Below, in pieces: positions 1-6,805 of a DNA stretch of 10,106 nucleotides. Within the stretch, counting starts at the first letter, position 1. Every line of letters starts with the position of its first letter. The position numbers and the translations under genes are program-made. The DNA comes from Bacillota bacterium. GTDB taxonomy: Bacteria > Bacillota > UBA4882 > UBA8346. The stretch is taken from assembly GCA_023436305.1 (NCBI GenBank), contig JAEZJQ010000117.1:1-10106 (forward strand). The letters run 5' to 3'. Below the pieces are notes generated by a model that had not been told where the DNA came from, made no database searches, and saw only the letters and a program-made list of their open reading frames with translations.

Positions 1-644
1 GGCTTATCCACGGTCCAAACATTGACTTGCAGGCCGCAGTCGTGGGCGGATTGAATCAATCTCCTGGAAGCAACCAAATGATGCGGATGAATGGCCGCCA
101 ATATACCGGAAGCCATACGTTTCCGCAAATTCCAGGGCAAATACGCGAATAAATAAGCAAGCTTAAGCCGGGGTTCCCACTGATGAACACTGGTCAGCCA
201 ATCGTAATCGAATGAAGATATCAAGGATGAATTCCAGGCTGGGGTTCCGGCCAGGGCCTCAATCAATACCTCCTCCACCGGACGGCGGCCATGGACGGTA
301 TCTTTTTTGACTTCAATGTTTAACCGGCAACTATCTCCCACTTTTTGAATTACTTCAGGCAATGTAGGAATCCTTTCACCGCGGAATTGCACCCCAAACC
401 AGCTTCCGGCATCCAAGCGCCGCAGTTCCTCCAGCCTAAAACCGGATACCTCCCCCCTGCCGTTGGTGGTCCGGTTGACAGTGGAATCATGGATAACCAC
501 CAGTTTTTGATCCCGGGTCATTTGCACATCCAGTTCGATCATGGGACATCCCATTTCCACCGCCAGGTTGAAAGCCGCTATTGTATTCTCGGGCGCCAGT
601 CCCGAGGCCCCGCGATGGGCGATAATTTGGATTTTATCCGCCAC
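1..644 (-). CDS. Glycerophosphodiester phosphodiesterase (GDPD/UgpQ-like), 3' end cut by window edge
   Basis: This family hydrolyses glycerophosphodiesters to glycerol-3-phosphate plus an alcohol. I translated 214 residues on the minus strand; the gene continues beyond base 1. The N terminus holds the family signature HRGASGLAPENT (residues 10-21), then IELD with Glu37 and Asp39, and an HD pair at His52-Asp53. These correspond to the known metal-binding and catalytic residues of the family. An IEVK strand near residue 116 and VWTVDK at the truncated end are also typical, so only about 25-35 residues are probably missing. The start is GTG at 642-644: an in-frame TGA lies only two codons upstream (651-653), no ATG precedes the signature, and an AAGGA ribosome binding site sits about 12 bases upstream. 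There is no signal peptide, so a cytoplasmic enzyme is likely. The neighbouring superoxide dismutase gene is divergent and shows no functional link. Confidence 0.93.
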   Translation of the reverse strand, partial: MADKIQIIAHRGASGLAPENTIAAFNLAVEMGCPMIELDVQMTRDQKLVVIHDSTVNRTTNGRGEVSGFRLEELRRLDAGSWFGVQFRGERIPTLPEVIQKVGDSCRLNIEVKKDTVHGRRPVEEVLIEALAGTPAWNSSLISSFDYDWLTSVHQWEPRLKLAYLFAYLPWNLRKRMASGILAAIHPHHLVASRRLIQSAHDCGLQVNVWTVDK

Positions 645-799
645 CGGAGATCACGTTCCTTATCCGTATTGTCGCAAAGTCGAATGCCGAATGCCGAAAC
701 CAAATCCCAATTTCCTTTTCGATATACTATATATAAATCTCCACGTGGCCAGTACATTTAAATTTCCGATAATCACGACGCGGGCGGAAAAATTGCGAA

Positions 800-822
800 C
801 CGGATTTTCGGTTGAAATCCGG
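800..822. repeat. Perfect 8-bp inverted repeat (hairpin)
   Basis: CCGGATTT (800-807) pairs exactly with AAATCCGG (815-822) around a 7-base loop. No T-run follows on either strand, so it does not look like an intrinsic terminator. It may be a dispersed repeat unit or a protein-binding site. Its role is unknown. Confidence 0.5.
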
Positions 823-1034
823 GAACTCAAGCAATGAAGACTTGTATATCCATAAGAAATCTGAACGATCAACTACCGGCGGGCTCCGATGCGTCCGAAG
901 AAGAACAACGGTAAGCCATTGCAAGGAAACCCATGATTTATCCATTGCGCCGGATAGTCAAATCGTAATCGATCCATGCATTTTTACCGGCGTAATGGAA
1001 TAAGATGTTTATGCCAAACACCATCAATGTTTCC

Positions 1035-1041
1035 AAGGAGG
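1035..1041 (+). promoter_or_regulatory. Ribosome binding site that fixes the superoxide dismutase start
   Basis: AAGGAGG lies 8 bases before the ATG at 1050. An in-frame ATG exists further upstream at 1005, but it would place this Shine-Dalgarno sequence inside the coding region and add 15 residues not expected in the family. The start at 1050 is therefore preferred. Confidence 0.85.
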
Positions 1042-1049
1042 TTAAACGA

Positions 1050-1694
1050 ATGCAATACTCCATGTTGCCGCCCGGCGGCCATCAACTGCCTCCCTTGCCT
1101 TATTCCTACCATGCCCTGGAGCCGGTCATCGGTTCCACCACACTCCGGTATCATCATGATAACCATCATAAATCCTACGTCGAGGGGTTGAACAAAGCTG
1201 AACTTAAATTGGCCGAGGCCCGGCAAAAAAGGGATTTTGCGCTGATAAAGCACTGGGAACGCGAACTCGCTTTTCACGGTTCCGGCCATATCTTGCACAG
1301 TATTTACTGGACTGTAATGGCTCCAATGGGCAGCGGAGGGCAACCCGGCGCCTTGACCCAAAAGCTAACCGGCAGCTATTTTGGAAGTATTCCCATATTT
1401 CAAGAACAGTTTACCGAGGCCGCCATCAATGTCGAGGCGTCCGGCTGGGCTATTTTAGCCTGGCAGCCGGCCTGGAACAGGCTTGAAATATTGAATGCCG
1501 AAAAGCACCAAAATTTGACCCAATGGGGAAGCATACCGGTACTGGTTCTCGATGCGTGGGAGCATGCCTATTACCTGGATTACCAGTACCGGCGGGCTGA
1601 TTACGTGAAATCCTGGTGGAGTATCATCAATTGGTTTGAGGTGGAAAGGAGAATTTCATTGGCGTTTCAGGGCCAAATGCCGCTGCTCCTCTGA
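1050..1694 (+). CDS. Superoxide dismutase, Fe/Mn family (probably Mn-type)
   Basis: This enzyme disproportionates superoxide to oxygen and hydrogen peroxide in the cytoplasm. The 214-residue protein has the whole family layout. The N-terminal helical hairpin starts LPPLPYSYHALEP and contains RYHHDNHHKSYV, with the first metal ligand His35, then His39/His40 and gateway Tyr43. The second His ligand falls in the HSIYW segment (His83). The C-terminal domain carries DAWEHAYYLDYQ, with ligands Asp168 and His172. Gly77 together with Gln154 in EKHQN is the pattern usual for Mn-dependent enzymes, but metal choice is inference. The closest resemblance I recognise is to Bacillus SodF/YojM-type proteins, which share the KAELKLAEAR-like and AEKHQNL-like stretches. 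The gene stands alone and is followed by a hairpin terminator. No signal peptide is present. No oxidative-stress operator was recognised upstream. Confidence 0.95.
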   Translation: MQYSMLPPGGHQLPPLPYSYHALEPVIGSTTLRYHHDNHHKSYVEGLNKAELKLAEARQKRDFALIKHWERELAFHGSGHILHSIYWTVMAPMGSGGQPGALTQKLTGSYFGSIPIFQEQFTEAAINVEASGWAILAWQPAWNRLEILNAEKHQNLTQWGSIPVLVLDAWEHAYYLDYQYRRADYVKSWWSIINWFEVERRISLAFQGQMPLLL

Positions 1695-1728
1695 CTCTTT
1701 GACATTCGGGTCAAACATCATCCAATGA

Positions 1729-1768
1729 AAAAGCAACCGTTTTCTGGTTCTTGAATTCGGTTGCTTTT
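1729..1768. terminator. Bidirectional intrinsic terminator between convergent genes
   Basis: AAAAGCAACC (1729-1738) pairs perfectly with GGTTGCTTTT (1759-1768) around a 20-base loop. The A-run on the left and T-run on the right supply a U-tract in both directions. It lies 35 bases after the superoxide dismutase stop, and on the minus strand about 225 bases beyond the patatin gene stop, so it probably ends both convergent transcripts. A smaller hairpin (TTTGAC/GTCAAA, 1698-1715) without a T-run sits directly after the dismutase stop. Confidence 0.75.
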
Positions 1769-1993
1769 ATTATTTTCCAGATTCCTTTGAGTGTAATAAT
1801 AACGGTTTCCTGACACCAATATAAATTTTATCGGAACTGAAGAATAACGATATGACAAGATAAAAAAGATACATAAAGAATTGGCGAACGTTTTCATATT
1901 CAAGGTGAGTTCACCGAATATTTTCTGGAATATCCTTTCAACGACGTGGGTAATGATTTGAATGTAATCAAGTTTTTCATATAAATTCGCCGG

Positions 1994-4081
1994 TCATTTC
2001 AAATATTTCCCCAGGCCCCCAATACTGATATTCTTTACCTGGTTGTCGATATCCACCTGCGCTTTCCGGGACAAAGCCCATCCCAGCGGTATATTGGCCG
2101 GATCGTTATTGCCATCCTGCAGTGAACAGGTGATAAACTCGCCCTGATAGAACTCGACGAATTCCTTCAATTTTAATAAATTATTATTAGTATTGGCATC
2201 CCGCACTTGCATCATGGTATCCAGCGGTGCAATAAGCTGGTAGAGCATAGTGCGACCAGAGGCCTTTTCATCCGGGGTCCGCAGGCCGTTTTTGATATAT
2301 ACAATTACCGGTTTTATTGATGTCTGATAGTCTGTTACATTATGATACCATAAATAAAACAGTACCTGATAAGCGGTATTGGCGCCAATGTTATCGAAAT
2401 ATCCCCCGTCCACCAGCCCGATATTGTTTCCGTCTTTCCCGGTCAAAGTCCCGGCCGGGCTGACATAAGGAAACCGGGCGGATAAGTGGGAAGCGGTACT
2501 GATTCGAACATCCCCGGAAACGTTGTTGAGTATATCGGAATAGAAATCCCGGGGCAGATGTAAATCCGGTGATATATCCGCCGAAGTAAAACCTCTTTTG
2601 CCTATTTTTTCAGTTTGAAGCCTGAGATGGCTGACAAATATGGGATAACCGTTTTCTACCTGAGTTGTATTTAAAAATACCGCCGGGATGGATTTGGTGT
2701 TGTTCCGCCATAACGATAAAAAGGGCTCACTGAAAGCCGTATCGCCTTGCAGATTGTTGCGCCAGGCATCCTCCCAGGTTTCTTCAAAAACCTTGGCGGA
2801 ATCAAATGATTCGATGGGAAAAGGGACTAATAATCGAACGGCTTCCCGGGTAAACATACAGGCTATCGTTGGCGAGAGAAAGTCTTTCCCGGCAATATCG
2901 GTAATCTTTTGCTGCATCGCGCTTTTGTCCGGTTGCTTTAAATCCGTGGAATCCGGATGGCGGTCATAATAATCCAGTAAACCATCAAAGATGGTTGCCC
3001 CGAAACTGCCGCCGGAAACGCCGCTGATACAAAAGAGATAGTCCCGGAAACGCGGGTATTCCTTTTGAATCCGGGACATTAATTGAGCGCTCCAATAGGC
3101 GGCCCGGATACCGCCGCCTTCCGATAAAACAATGACCATGGGAGTTCGTTGATCATTACTCCCCTCTACGGATTGGGAGACCGTATTGAGTCCTTTGATC
3201 CATTTTCCGTAATATTCATCGATATTCATGCCTTGATTCGCGGACGCGTTAACCAAACGGACATTGGCGTTCCCGTTAAAGAAGCTGAACACGGCAATCA
3301 TAACCGCCAGGAGCAGGAACAGGGGGAAACCCAGTTTCAGGCTGAAATAACGGACCCAATACAACAGAGGGAGCCAAATGCAGAGGCAACCGATGAGTAC
3401 TGTCACTCCGTCGCCCAGATAGACGGTTAATTGAATCGGCCAGATGATCAGCGCAACCAATAGCAGGATGACAATGATAGTCGCGCCGGTTATGATTTTT
3501 TGGGTGGGGCCCGGCAGATTGTTCACCGGGATGATACTTTTCTTTGACTGGAGCGAGTCGTGGAGTTCTCCGAGGGGTTTGATATGAAAAATTTTACGTC
3601 GCAGGTTGATGAAAAGCAAAAAGATGAAAGCCAATATCACCAAAAAGATTCCGATATTCCGGATGGGATTGTTCTCATCGCCGTTCTGGCATTGCGGCGC
3701 TTGAGCCAGGAATGCCGTACCGATAATCAATAGGGCTGAGGCGCCCAGCACCCGGGGAGTATGGGTGATAATCACCTTTTCATAATCTTTGACATCAGTT
3801 CTTTTACGGTATTCGATGTAGTAAAATACCCGCGCCGAGTACCAGATTAAAAAAGCCCACAAAACACTAATCAGGCTAAAGATTATAAAATGATGGGGAC
3901 TGCCGAAATTTCCCAGGGCGATAATGGCGTCGGTCACCTGAGCGACTTTAAAAAGCGCAAACCAGGATATAAAAATCATGATAATCGATATTCCGGTCAC
4001 ACTTAAGATCTTGTATATCCTGACGATACTTTCCCATAATGGGCTGATGTAATTTGGATCCAGGTTTTGATTCTGATTCAT
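1994..4081 (-). CDS. Multi-pass membrane protein with C-terminal patatin-like phospholipase domain
   Basis: A 695-residue protein in two halves. Residues 1-270 contain about seven hydrophobic segments (roughly 30-50, 64-82, 112-130, 143-162, 195-220, 226-248, 253-268). Residues 310-690 form a patatin domain with all core motifs: the oxyanion-hole loop EGGGIR (321-326), the nucleophile elbow GVSGG with Ser356, and the catalytic DGG with Asp558. Patatin enzymes use a Ser-Asp dyad to hydrolyse acyl esters of lipids, so an active membrane-anchored lipid acyl hydrolase is the best reading; the substrate is unknown. The start ATG at 4081 has AAGGAGG 10 bases upstream (4092-4098), and an in-frame stop lies shortly before it. 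The gene is monocistronic, convergent with the dismutase gene, and 208 bases from the chemotaxis gene stop. The seven-segment plus patatin architecture is less common than soluble RssA-like bacterial patatins. Confidence 0.85.
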   Translation of the reverse strand: MNQNQNLDPNYISPLWESIVRIYKILSVTGISIIMIFISWFALFKVAQVTDAIIALGNFGSPHHFIIFSLISVLWAFLIWYSARVFYYIEYRKRTDVKDYEKVIITHTPRVLGASALLIIGTAFLAQAPQCQNGDENNPIRNIGIFLVILAFIFLLFINLRRKIFHIKPLGELHDSLQSKKSIIPVNNLPGPTQKIITGATIIVILLLVALIIWPIQLTVYLGDGVTVLIGCLCIWLPLLYWVRYFSLKLGFPLFLLLAVMIAVFSFFNGNANVRLVNASANQGMNIDEYYGKWIKGLNTVSQSVEGSNDQRTPMVIVLSEGGGIRAAYWSAQLMSRIQKEYPRFRDYLFCISGVSGGSFGATIFDGLLDYYDRHPDSTDLKQPDKSAMQQKITDIAGKDFLSPTIACMFTREAVRLLVPFPIESFDSAKVFEETWEDAWRNNLQGDTAFSEPFLSLWRNNTKSIPAVFLNTTQVENGYPIFVSHLRLQTEKIGKRGFTSADISPDLHLPRDFYSDILNNVSGDVRISTASHLSARFPYVSPAGTLTGKDGNNIGLVDGGYFDNIGANTAYQVLFYLWYHNVTDYQTSIKPVIVYIKNGLRTPDEKASGRTMLYQLIAPLDTMMQVRDANTNNNLLKLKEFVEFYQGEFITCSLQDGNNDPANIPLGWALSRKAQVDIDNQVKNISIGGLGKYLK

Positions 4082-4289
4082 TCCCCGCCGCCCTCCTTGG
4101 CATATTCAACTCTCCTTAATATGCCGAATCGCTACTCCATAAATCAATAACGGATTTAATGCGCTACGCTAAAAATTATAACATTGCCAAAAAAGCATTG
4201 GAGAATCATCCATGCCTTGTCAAATTGCCGCTTTTTTAAATCCACATCGTTGTGGCCATATTTATTTATGGTTAGCCAAACAGGTTCTC

Positions 4290-5735
4290 TCAGCTGGAAT
4301 ATTCTGAATCCAGCTCAACGGCGGCAGCCTTTCCAATGACTAACTCCGCCAGATCGCGCATTAACTTTTTCATACTATCCACTTGCGCGCTTAACTCTTC
4401 CGCAGCCGCAGAGGTCTCTTCCGCATTCGCCGCATTTTGCTGGGTAACTACCGCAACTTGAGCCATGGATATATTCACCTGTTCTACTCCCTGCTCTTGT
4501 TCCCGGCTGGCAGCAGAGATTTCAGCCAATAGTTCGTTGACTTTCTTTGATCGAACAGTTATTTCCGATAGTGCCTCACGCGCTCTCTCCGATACGTCAA
4601 CACCCTCACTCGATAAACCGATATTAATCCCGATAATATCAGTGGTATCTTTCGCGGACTGGGCGCTTTTTTGGGCTAAATTCCTTACCTCCTCCGCCAC
4701 AACCGCAAATCCCAACCCGGCCTCACCGGCTCTCGCCGCTTCAATGGCGGCATTTAATGCTAAAAGATTGGTTTGGAAGGCAATATCATCGATAACTTTA
4801 ATGATTTTCGCAATTTGGTTACTGGATTTTTTAATCTCCTCCATCGAACTGATCATTTCCTGCATTTCCGCACTTCCTTTATTGGCTGACTCTTGGGCTT
4901 GCTCCGACAACTGGGTGGCTTGCAAGGTATTGACATTGTTTTGCTGGAGCATTGCAAAAGTTTCTTCAAAAGTCGCCAAAGTTTCTTCAATGGCGGAGGC
5001 TTGTTCGGAACTGCCTTCCGACAACTGCTGGGATGAAGCCGCGAGCTGACTGGATGCAGCCGCAACTTGTTGTGTAATTTGATATAAATTTCTCATAAAA
5101 CTGCGGACGGGTCTGATTATCGAATGATTAAAATATAATGCGATGATTACTCCCACCAATATTAAGAAAATAGAAAATATGCCAACCAATAAATTAATCG
5201 TTGTCATTTTTTTATTGATTTGATCAATCCGTATTCCCACAAACCACATTCCAATTACCTGCCCGCTGCTATCGCGCAAGGGAATATATTTAGTACGGCA
5301 CATTTCCGTATTAACAATTGCTTTACCGGTAAATTCCTTCCCGTTTTTCAAGACTTGTTCAATTACATCCGGCGCCGCTTGTGTCCCTACCGCCCGGCTG
5401 CCGTCTTTTCTTACTATAGTCGTAGCGACTCGGGTATCGCCCATAAATATGGTGGCTAATGAATGGGTTTGTTTTTCGATTTCATCGACCAACTCATGAT
5501 CCCCATTGATTAATGTTGCGCCTTTATACAATTGGCCTTGAATGATCGACCAATCTCCGGGATATTTTTGATGTAACAAGCTATATCCCAAATTATTGTC
5601 CGAATTTAATTTTTCCGTAATATTATCATTAACTAACCGATTAATTTGGTTGTTCATCACCAAAGCGATGAAAATGCCGAATAAACTAAAAAAAATCATA
5701 ATATATTTTGTATTAATCCGTAATTTGAGCCTCAT
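4290..5735 (-). CDS. Methyl-accepting chemotaxis protein with Cache-type sensor and no HAMP domain
   Basis: A transmembrane chemoreceptor that signals through CheW/CheA. Positions are counted from an upstream ATG at 5744 (484 residues). TM1 spans about 14-31 and TM2 about 184-205. Between them is a roughly 150-residue single-Cache-like sensor with ATIFMGDTRVATT, a DGSRAVGT loop and the closing strand VIGMWFVGI, a pattern common in small-molecule-sensing Cache receptors. The cytoplasmic signalling hairpin is complete, with its tip around residues 317-358 (FQTNLLALNAAIEAARAGE, then GFAVVAEEVRNLA). Only about 20 residues separate TM2 from the coiled coil, so there is no room for a normal HAMP domain. 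There is no C-terminal CheR-tethering pentapeptide. I favour the internal ATG at 5733-5735 (481 residues), because AAAGGA then sits 8 bases upstream, whereas it directly abuts the ATG at 5744. The ligand is unknown. Confidence 0.93.
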   Translation of the reverse strand: MRLKLRINTKYIMIFFSLFGIFIALVMNNQINRLVNDNITEKLNSDNNLGYSLLHQKYPGDWSIIQGQLYKGATLINGDHELVDEIEKQTHSLATIFMGDTRVATTIVRKDGSRAVGTQAAPDVIEQVLKNGKEFTGKAIVNTEMCRTKYIPLRDSSGQVIGMWFVGIRIDQINKKMTTINLLVGIFSIFLILVGVIIALYFNHSIIRPVRSFMRNLYQITQQVAAASSQLAASSQQLSEGSSEQASAIEETLATFEETFAMLQQNNVNTLQATQLSEQAQESANKGSAEMQEMISSMEEIKKSSNQIAKIIKVIDDIAFQTNLLALNAAIEAARAGEAGLGFAVVAEEVRNLAQKSAQSAKDTTDIIGINIGLSSEGVDVSERAREALSEITVRSKKVNELLAEISAASREQEQGVEQVNISMAQVAVVTQQNAANAEETSAAAEELSAQVDSMKKLMRDLAELVIGKAAAVELDSEYSS

Positions 5736-5744
5736 CTTCTTCAT

Positions 5745-5984
5745 CCTTTCAGATTTTAAGGGATTATTTCTCCCATATAAAGTGACTACCCCTGATAATT
5801 AAAGTATCGGTCGAAATTTATTTAAAAGTGATAACTTTTTCTTGGCGAAAGTGAACAAAAGAATTAACGAGTTTTTTATCAGATGCTTTCCGTCTATGGG
5901 GATAGCCATGAGGATGTTCGCTTGAAAGCTACAAAGACTATATGAAAAACAGGCAGTATACCGAAACTAACCAAAACCGCTAAC
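5745..5984. other. Upstream region of chemoreceptor gene, no gene seen
   Basis: About 240 AT-rich bases with no convincing coding region. It should contain the chemoreceptor promoter; a sigma-28-like -10 is listed separately. A small AAAAGT/ACTTTT hairpin with a GATA loop lies at 5824-5839. A 24-codon plus-strand open stretch ending at a TAA near 5983 has no start or Shine-Dalgarno and could be debris of an older gene. Confidence 0.5.
5804..5811 (-). promoter_or_regulatory. Possible sigma-28 (SigD/FliA)-like -10 element upstream of the chemoreceptor
   Basis: Read on the minus strand this is ACCGATAC, close to the motility sigma consensus GCCGATAA, placed about 70 bases before the chemoreceptor start. 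Chemoreceptors are often in that regulon. A TAAA-type -35 box is not present at the expected spacing of about 15 bases, so support is weak. Confidence 0.25.
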
Positions 5985-6014
5985 AATCAAGCCCTTCGTT
6001 TGAAGGGCTTGATT
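5985..6014. terminator. 13-bp perfect hairpin 3' of the collagen-like gene
   Basis: AATCAAGCCCTTC (5985-5997) pairs perfectly with GAAGGGCTTGATT (6002-6014) across a 4-base loop. It begins 12 bases beyond the stop of the minus-strand collagen-like gene, the right place for a transcript end. No clear U-tract follows on either strand, so it may act as a 3'-end stabiliser or a factor-assisted terminator rather than a classical intrinsic terminator. Confidence 0.55.
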
Positions 6015-6026
6015 GCATGGGATTAT

Positions 6027-6626
6027 TCATCGTTTCTTACCCAAATTGCCGTAAAATACAACGTGTGTACTATAGTCAATAAAACTGGATTTAGTCGAAG
6101 TGTTCTTCAGGATTGGATAACAGGAAACCGGAATTTTCTCCGGGATTGGAAAACGGGAAACCGGAGTTTTCTCCGGGATTGGAAAACGGGAAACCGGACA
6201 CGGCCCGGAAATAATCGCTGTCTTTTCGGTCGGCTCATTCACTCCGGGATCCATTGGTCCCATGGATCCCAGATTTCCCGCAGGTCCGGTGGCTCCGATG
6301 GGTCCGGCGGGTCCAGTCGGTCCAATGGGTCCAATGATACTTACCGGGAGTCTGATTAGAAGCTGTTGCAAACGATGAATGCAAGTCAACAGCTTTTCAA
6401 CGACCGAATAGTGGCAACGTGACAAAATCACTTGGGACTGCAATTCGCCGGCGAGAACCCCCAGACAGTTGAGTACACTCAGGATATTCTTTTCTTTAAA
6501 ACACAGGGCGGCCAGCTTAATATCTTCCAATAGGATATGTCTAAAGTCCTCTTCCGCGTTTAAATTGGTGATTTCGTCGCGGATTTCGAGCATAAGATTT
6601 TCAATATTAAACCTTGATGGTTTCAA
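6027..6626 (-). CDS. Collagen-like (Gly-X-Y) protein, putative spore-surface component
   Basis: A 199-residue protein with three zones. Residues 1-97 are predicted helical, with Cys at 42, 54, 71 and 82, and match no family I can name. Residues 99-125 are nine Gly-X-Y triplets (GPIGPTGPAGPIGATGPAG, then GNLGSMGPM), the collagen-like pattern found in spore exosporium filament proteins. Residues 144-175 are 2.7 copies of an 11-residue repeat (PVSRFPIPEKT). No BclA-type globular C-terminal domain follows; the tail is short and basic (GKKR). There is no signal peptide, as expected for a protein assembled on the spore from the mother cell. The start is TTG at 6624-6626, set by an excellent GGAGGTGA site 7 bases upstream. 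The gene diverges from the Mur-ligase/ATP-grasp operon, and both sides carry sporulation-type promoter candidates. The spore location is inference. Confidence 0.75.
   Translation of the reverse strand: MKPSRFNIENLMLEIRDEITNLNAEEDFRHILLEDIKLAALCFKEKNILSVLNCLGVLAGELQSQVILSRCHYSVVEKLLTCIHRLQQLLIRLPVSIIGPIGPTGPAGPIGATGPAGNLGSMGPMDPGVNEPTEKTAIISGPCPVSRFPIPEKTPVSRFPIPEKIPVSCYPILKNTSTKSSFIDYSTHVVFYGNLGKKR
6111..6199. repeat. 33-bp tandem repeat, about 2.7 copies, inside the collagen-like gene
   Basis: Units run 6111-6143, 6144-6176 and a partial copy at 6177-6199. The second and third copies are nearly identical, while the first has a few substitutions. The unit length is a multiple of three, so copy-number change keeps the reading frame. 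Each unit encodes 11 residues of the PVSRFPIPEK type on the minus strand. Confidence 0.9.
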
Positions 6627-6633
6627 ATAACGC

Positions 6634-6641
6634 TCACCTCC
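6634..6641 (-). promoter_or_regulatory. Strong ribosome binding site assigning a TTG start
   Basis: On the minus strand this reads GGAGGTGA, an 8-base match to the 16S rRNA anti-Shine-Dalgarno, 7 bases before TTG at 6624-6626. It decides the unusual start codon of the collagen-like gene. Confidence 0.85.
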
Positions 6642-6698
6642 AGATGTTTTTGCTTCATTATACGGAAAATGGGATCCACACGTACTACCTACAAAAGA

Positions 6699-6727
6699 TA
6701 TTTTATGCAGGAAAAAGCGGATACCGT
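6699..6727 (-). promoter_or_regulatory. Candidate mother-cell sporulation promoter (sigma-K/sigma-E-like) for the collagen-like gene
   Basis: On the minus strand CATAAAATA (6699-6707) matches the CATAnnnTA -10 consensus of sigma-K in Bacillus. An AC dinucleotide (6726-6727) lies 18 bases upstream, close to the expected 16-17. It predicts a leader of roughly 65 bases before the TTG start. The motif is short and the region AT-rich, so chance matches are possible. Its symmetry with the plus-strand element raises confidence. Confidence 0.45.
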
Positions 6728-6743
6728 TAGCCCGTCCGGTTGA

Positions 6744-6771
6744 ACATTTAAGGGAATCATCGCATAGGATA
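6744..6771 (+). promoter_or_regulatory. Candidate mother-cell sporulation promoter (sigma-K/sigma-E-like) for the Mur-ligase/ATP-grasp operon
   Basis: AC (6744-6745), a spacer of exactly 17 bases, then CATAGGATA (6763-6771) fully matches the sigma-K pattern AC-N16/17-CATAnnnTA. Transcription would begin near 6778, giving a leader of about 28 bases before the ATG at 6806. This fits a late-sporulation operon encoding a YheC/YheD-type coat-associated protein. Confidence 0.5.
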
Positions 6772-6805
6772 TTGCGAAATTATAAAAAATACGGTGGGTG
6801 TGACG

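Larger units (their letters stand above)
645..1049. other. Non-coding region between divergent GDPD and superoxide dismutase genes
   Basis: About 400 bases without a convincing gene. The short open frames here give translations with no recognisable fold or composition and have no ribosome binding site. The stretch should hold the promoters of both flanking divergent genes, but I see no clear -35/-10 pair for either. It contains a small direct repeat (GAATGCC twice, around 682-695), an AT-rich patch near 722-738 and a perfect hairpin at 800-822. I see no convincing PerR or Fur box and no riboswitch I can name. Confidence 0.6.

Noticed and set aside
345..761. Plus-strand open frame of 138 codons
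   Set aside because: It lies antisense to the clearly coding GDPD gene; its translation has no family features and no ribosome binding site.
660..945. Two short minus-strand open frames in the GDPD upstream region
   Set aside because: They overlap each other in different frames, have atypical composition and no Shine-Dalgarno; probably chance.
1877..1984. About 35 open codons with protein-like composition (GEFTEYFLEYPFNDVGND)
   Set aside because: There is no usable start, it is bounded by an in-frame TAA upstream, and it matches no recognised family. It may be a gene remnant but cannot be supported.
4175..4180. Minus-strand TATAAT upstream of the patatin gene
   Set aside because: A perfect -10 hexamer, but no acceptable -35 at 16-18 bases; listed only as a possibility.
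4242..4271. Two small hairpins (CCACA/TGTGG and CCATA/TATGG) downstream of the chemoreceptor stop
   Set aside because: Stems are only 5 bp and no U-tract follows on the minus strand, so terminator function is not supported.
4465..5049. Plus-strand open frame of 194 codons
   Set aside because: It is antisense to the chemoreceptor coiled-coil region, whose Ala/Ser/Glu/Gln-rich codons often leave the opposite strand open.
6111..6199. Possible CRISPR array
   Set aside because: The 33-bp units are directly adjacent with no spacers and lie in frame within a coding region; this is a coding tandem repeat.
6000..6359. Plus-strand open frame of 119 codons across the collagen-like region
   Set aside because: It is the antisense shadow of the Gly-X-Y and 11-residue repeats. 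The minus strand has the better ribosome binding site, the collagen pattern and the promoter candidate.
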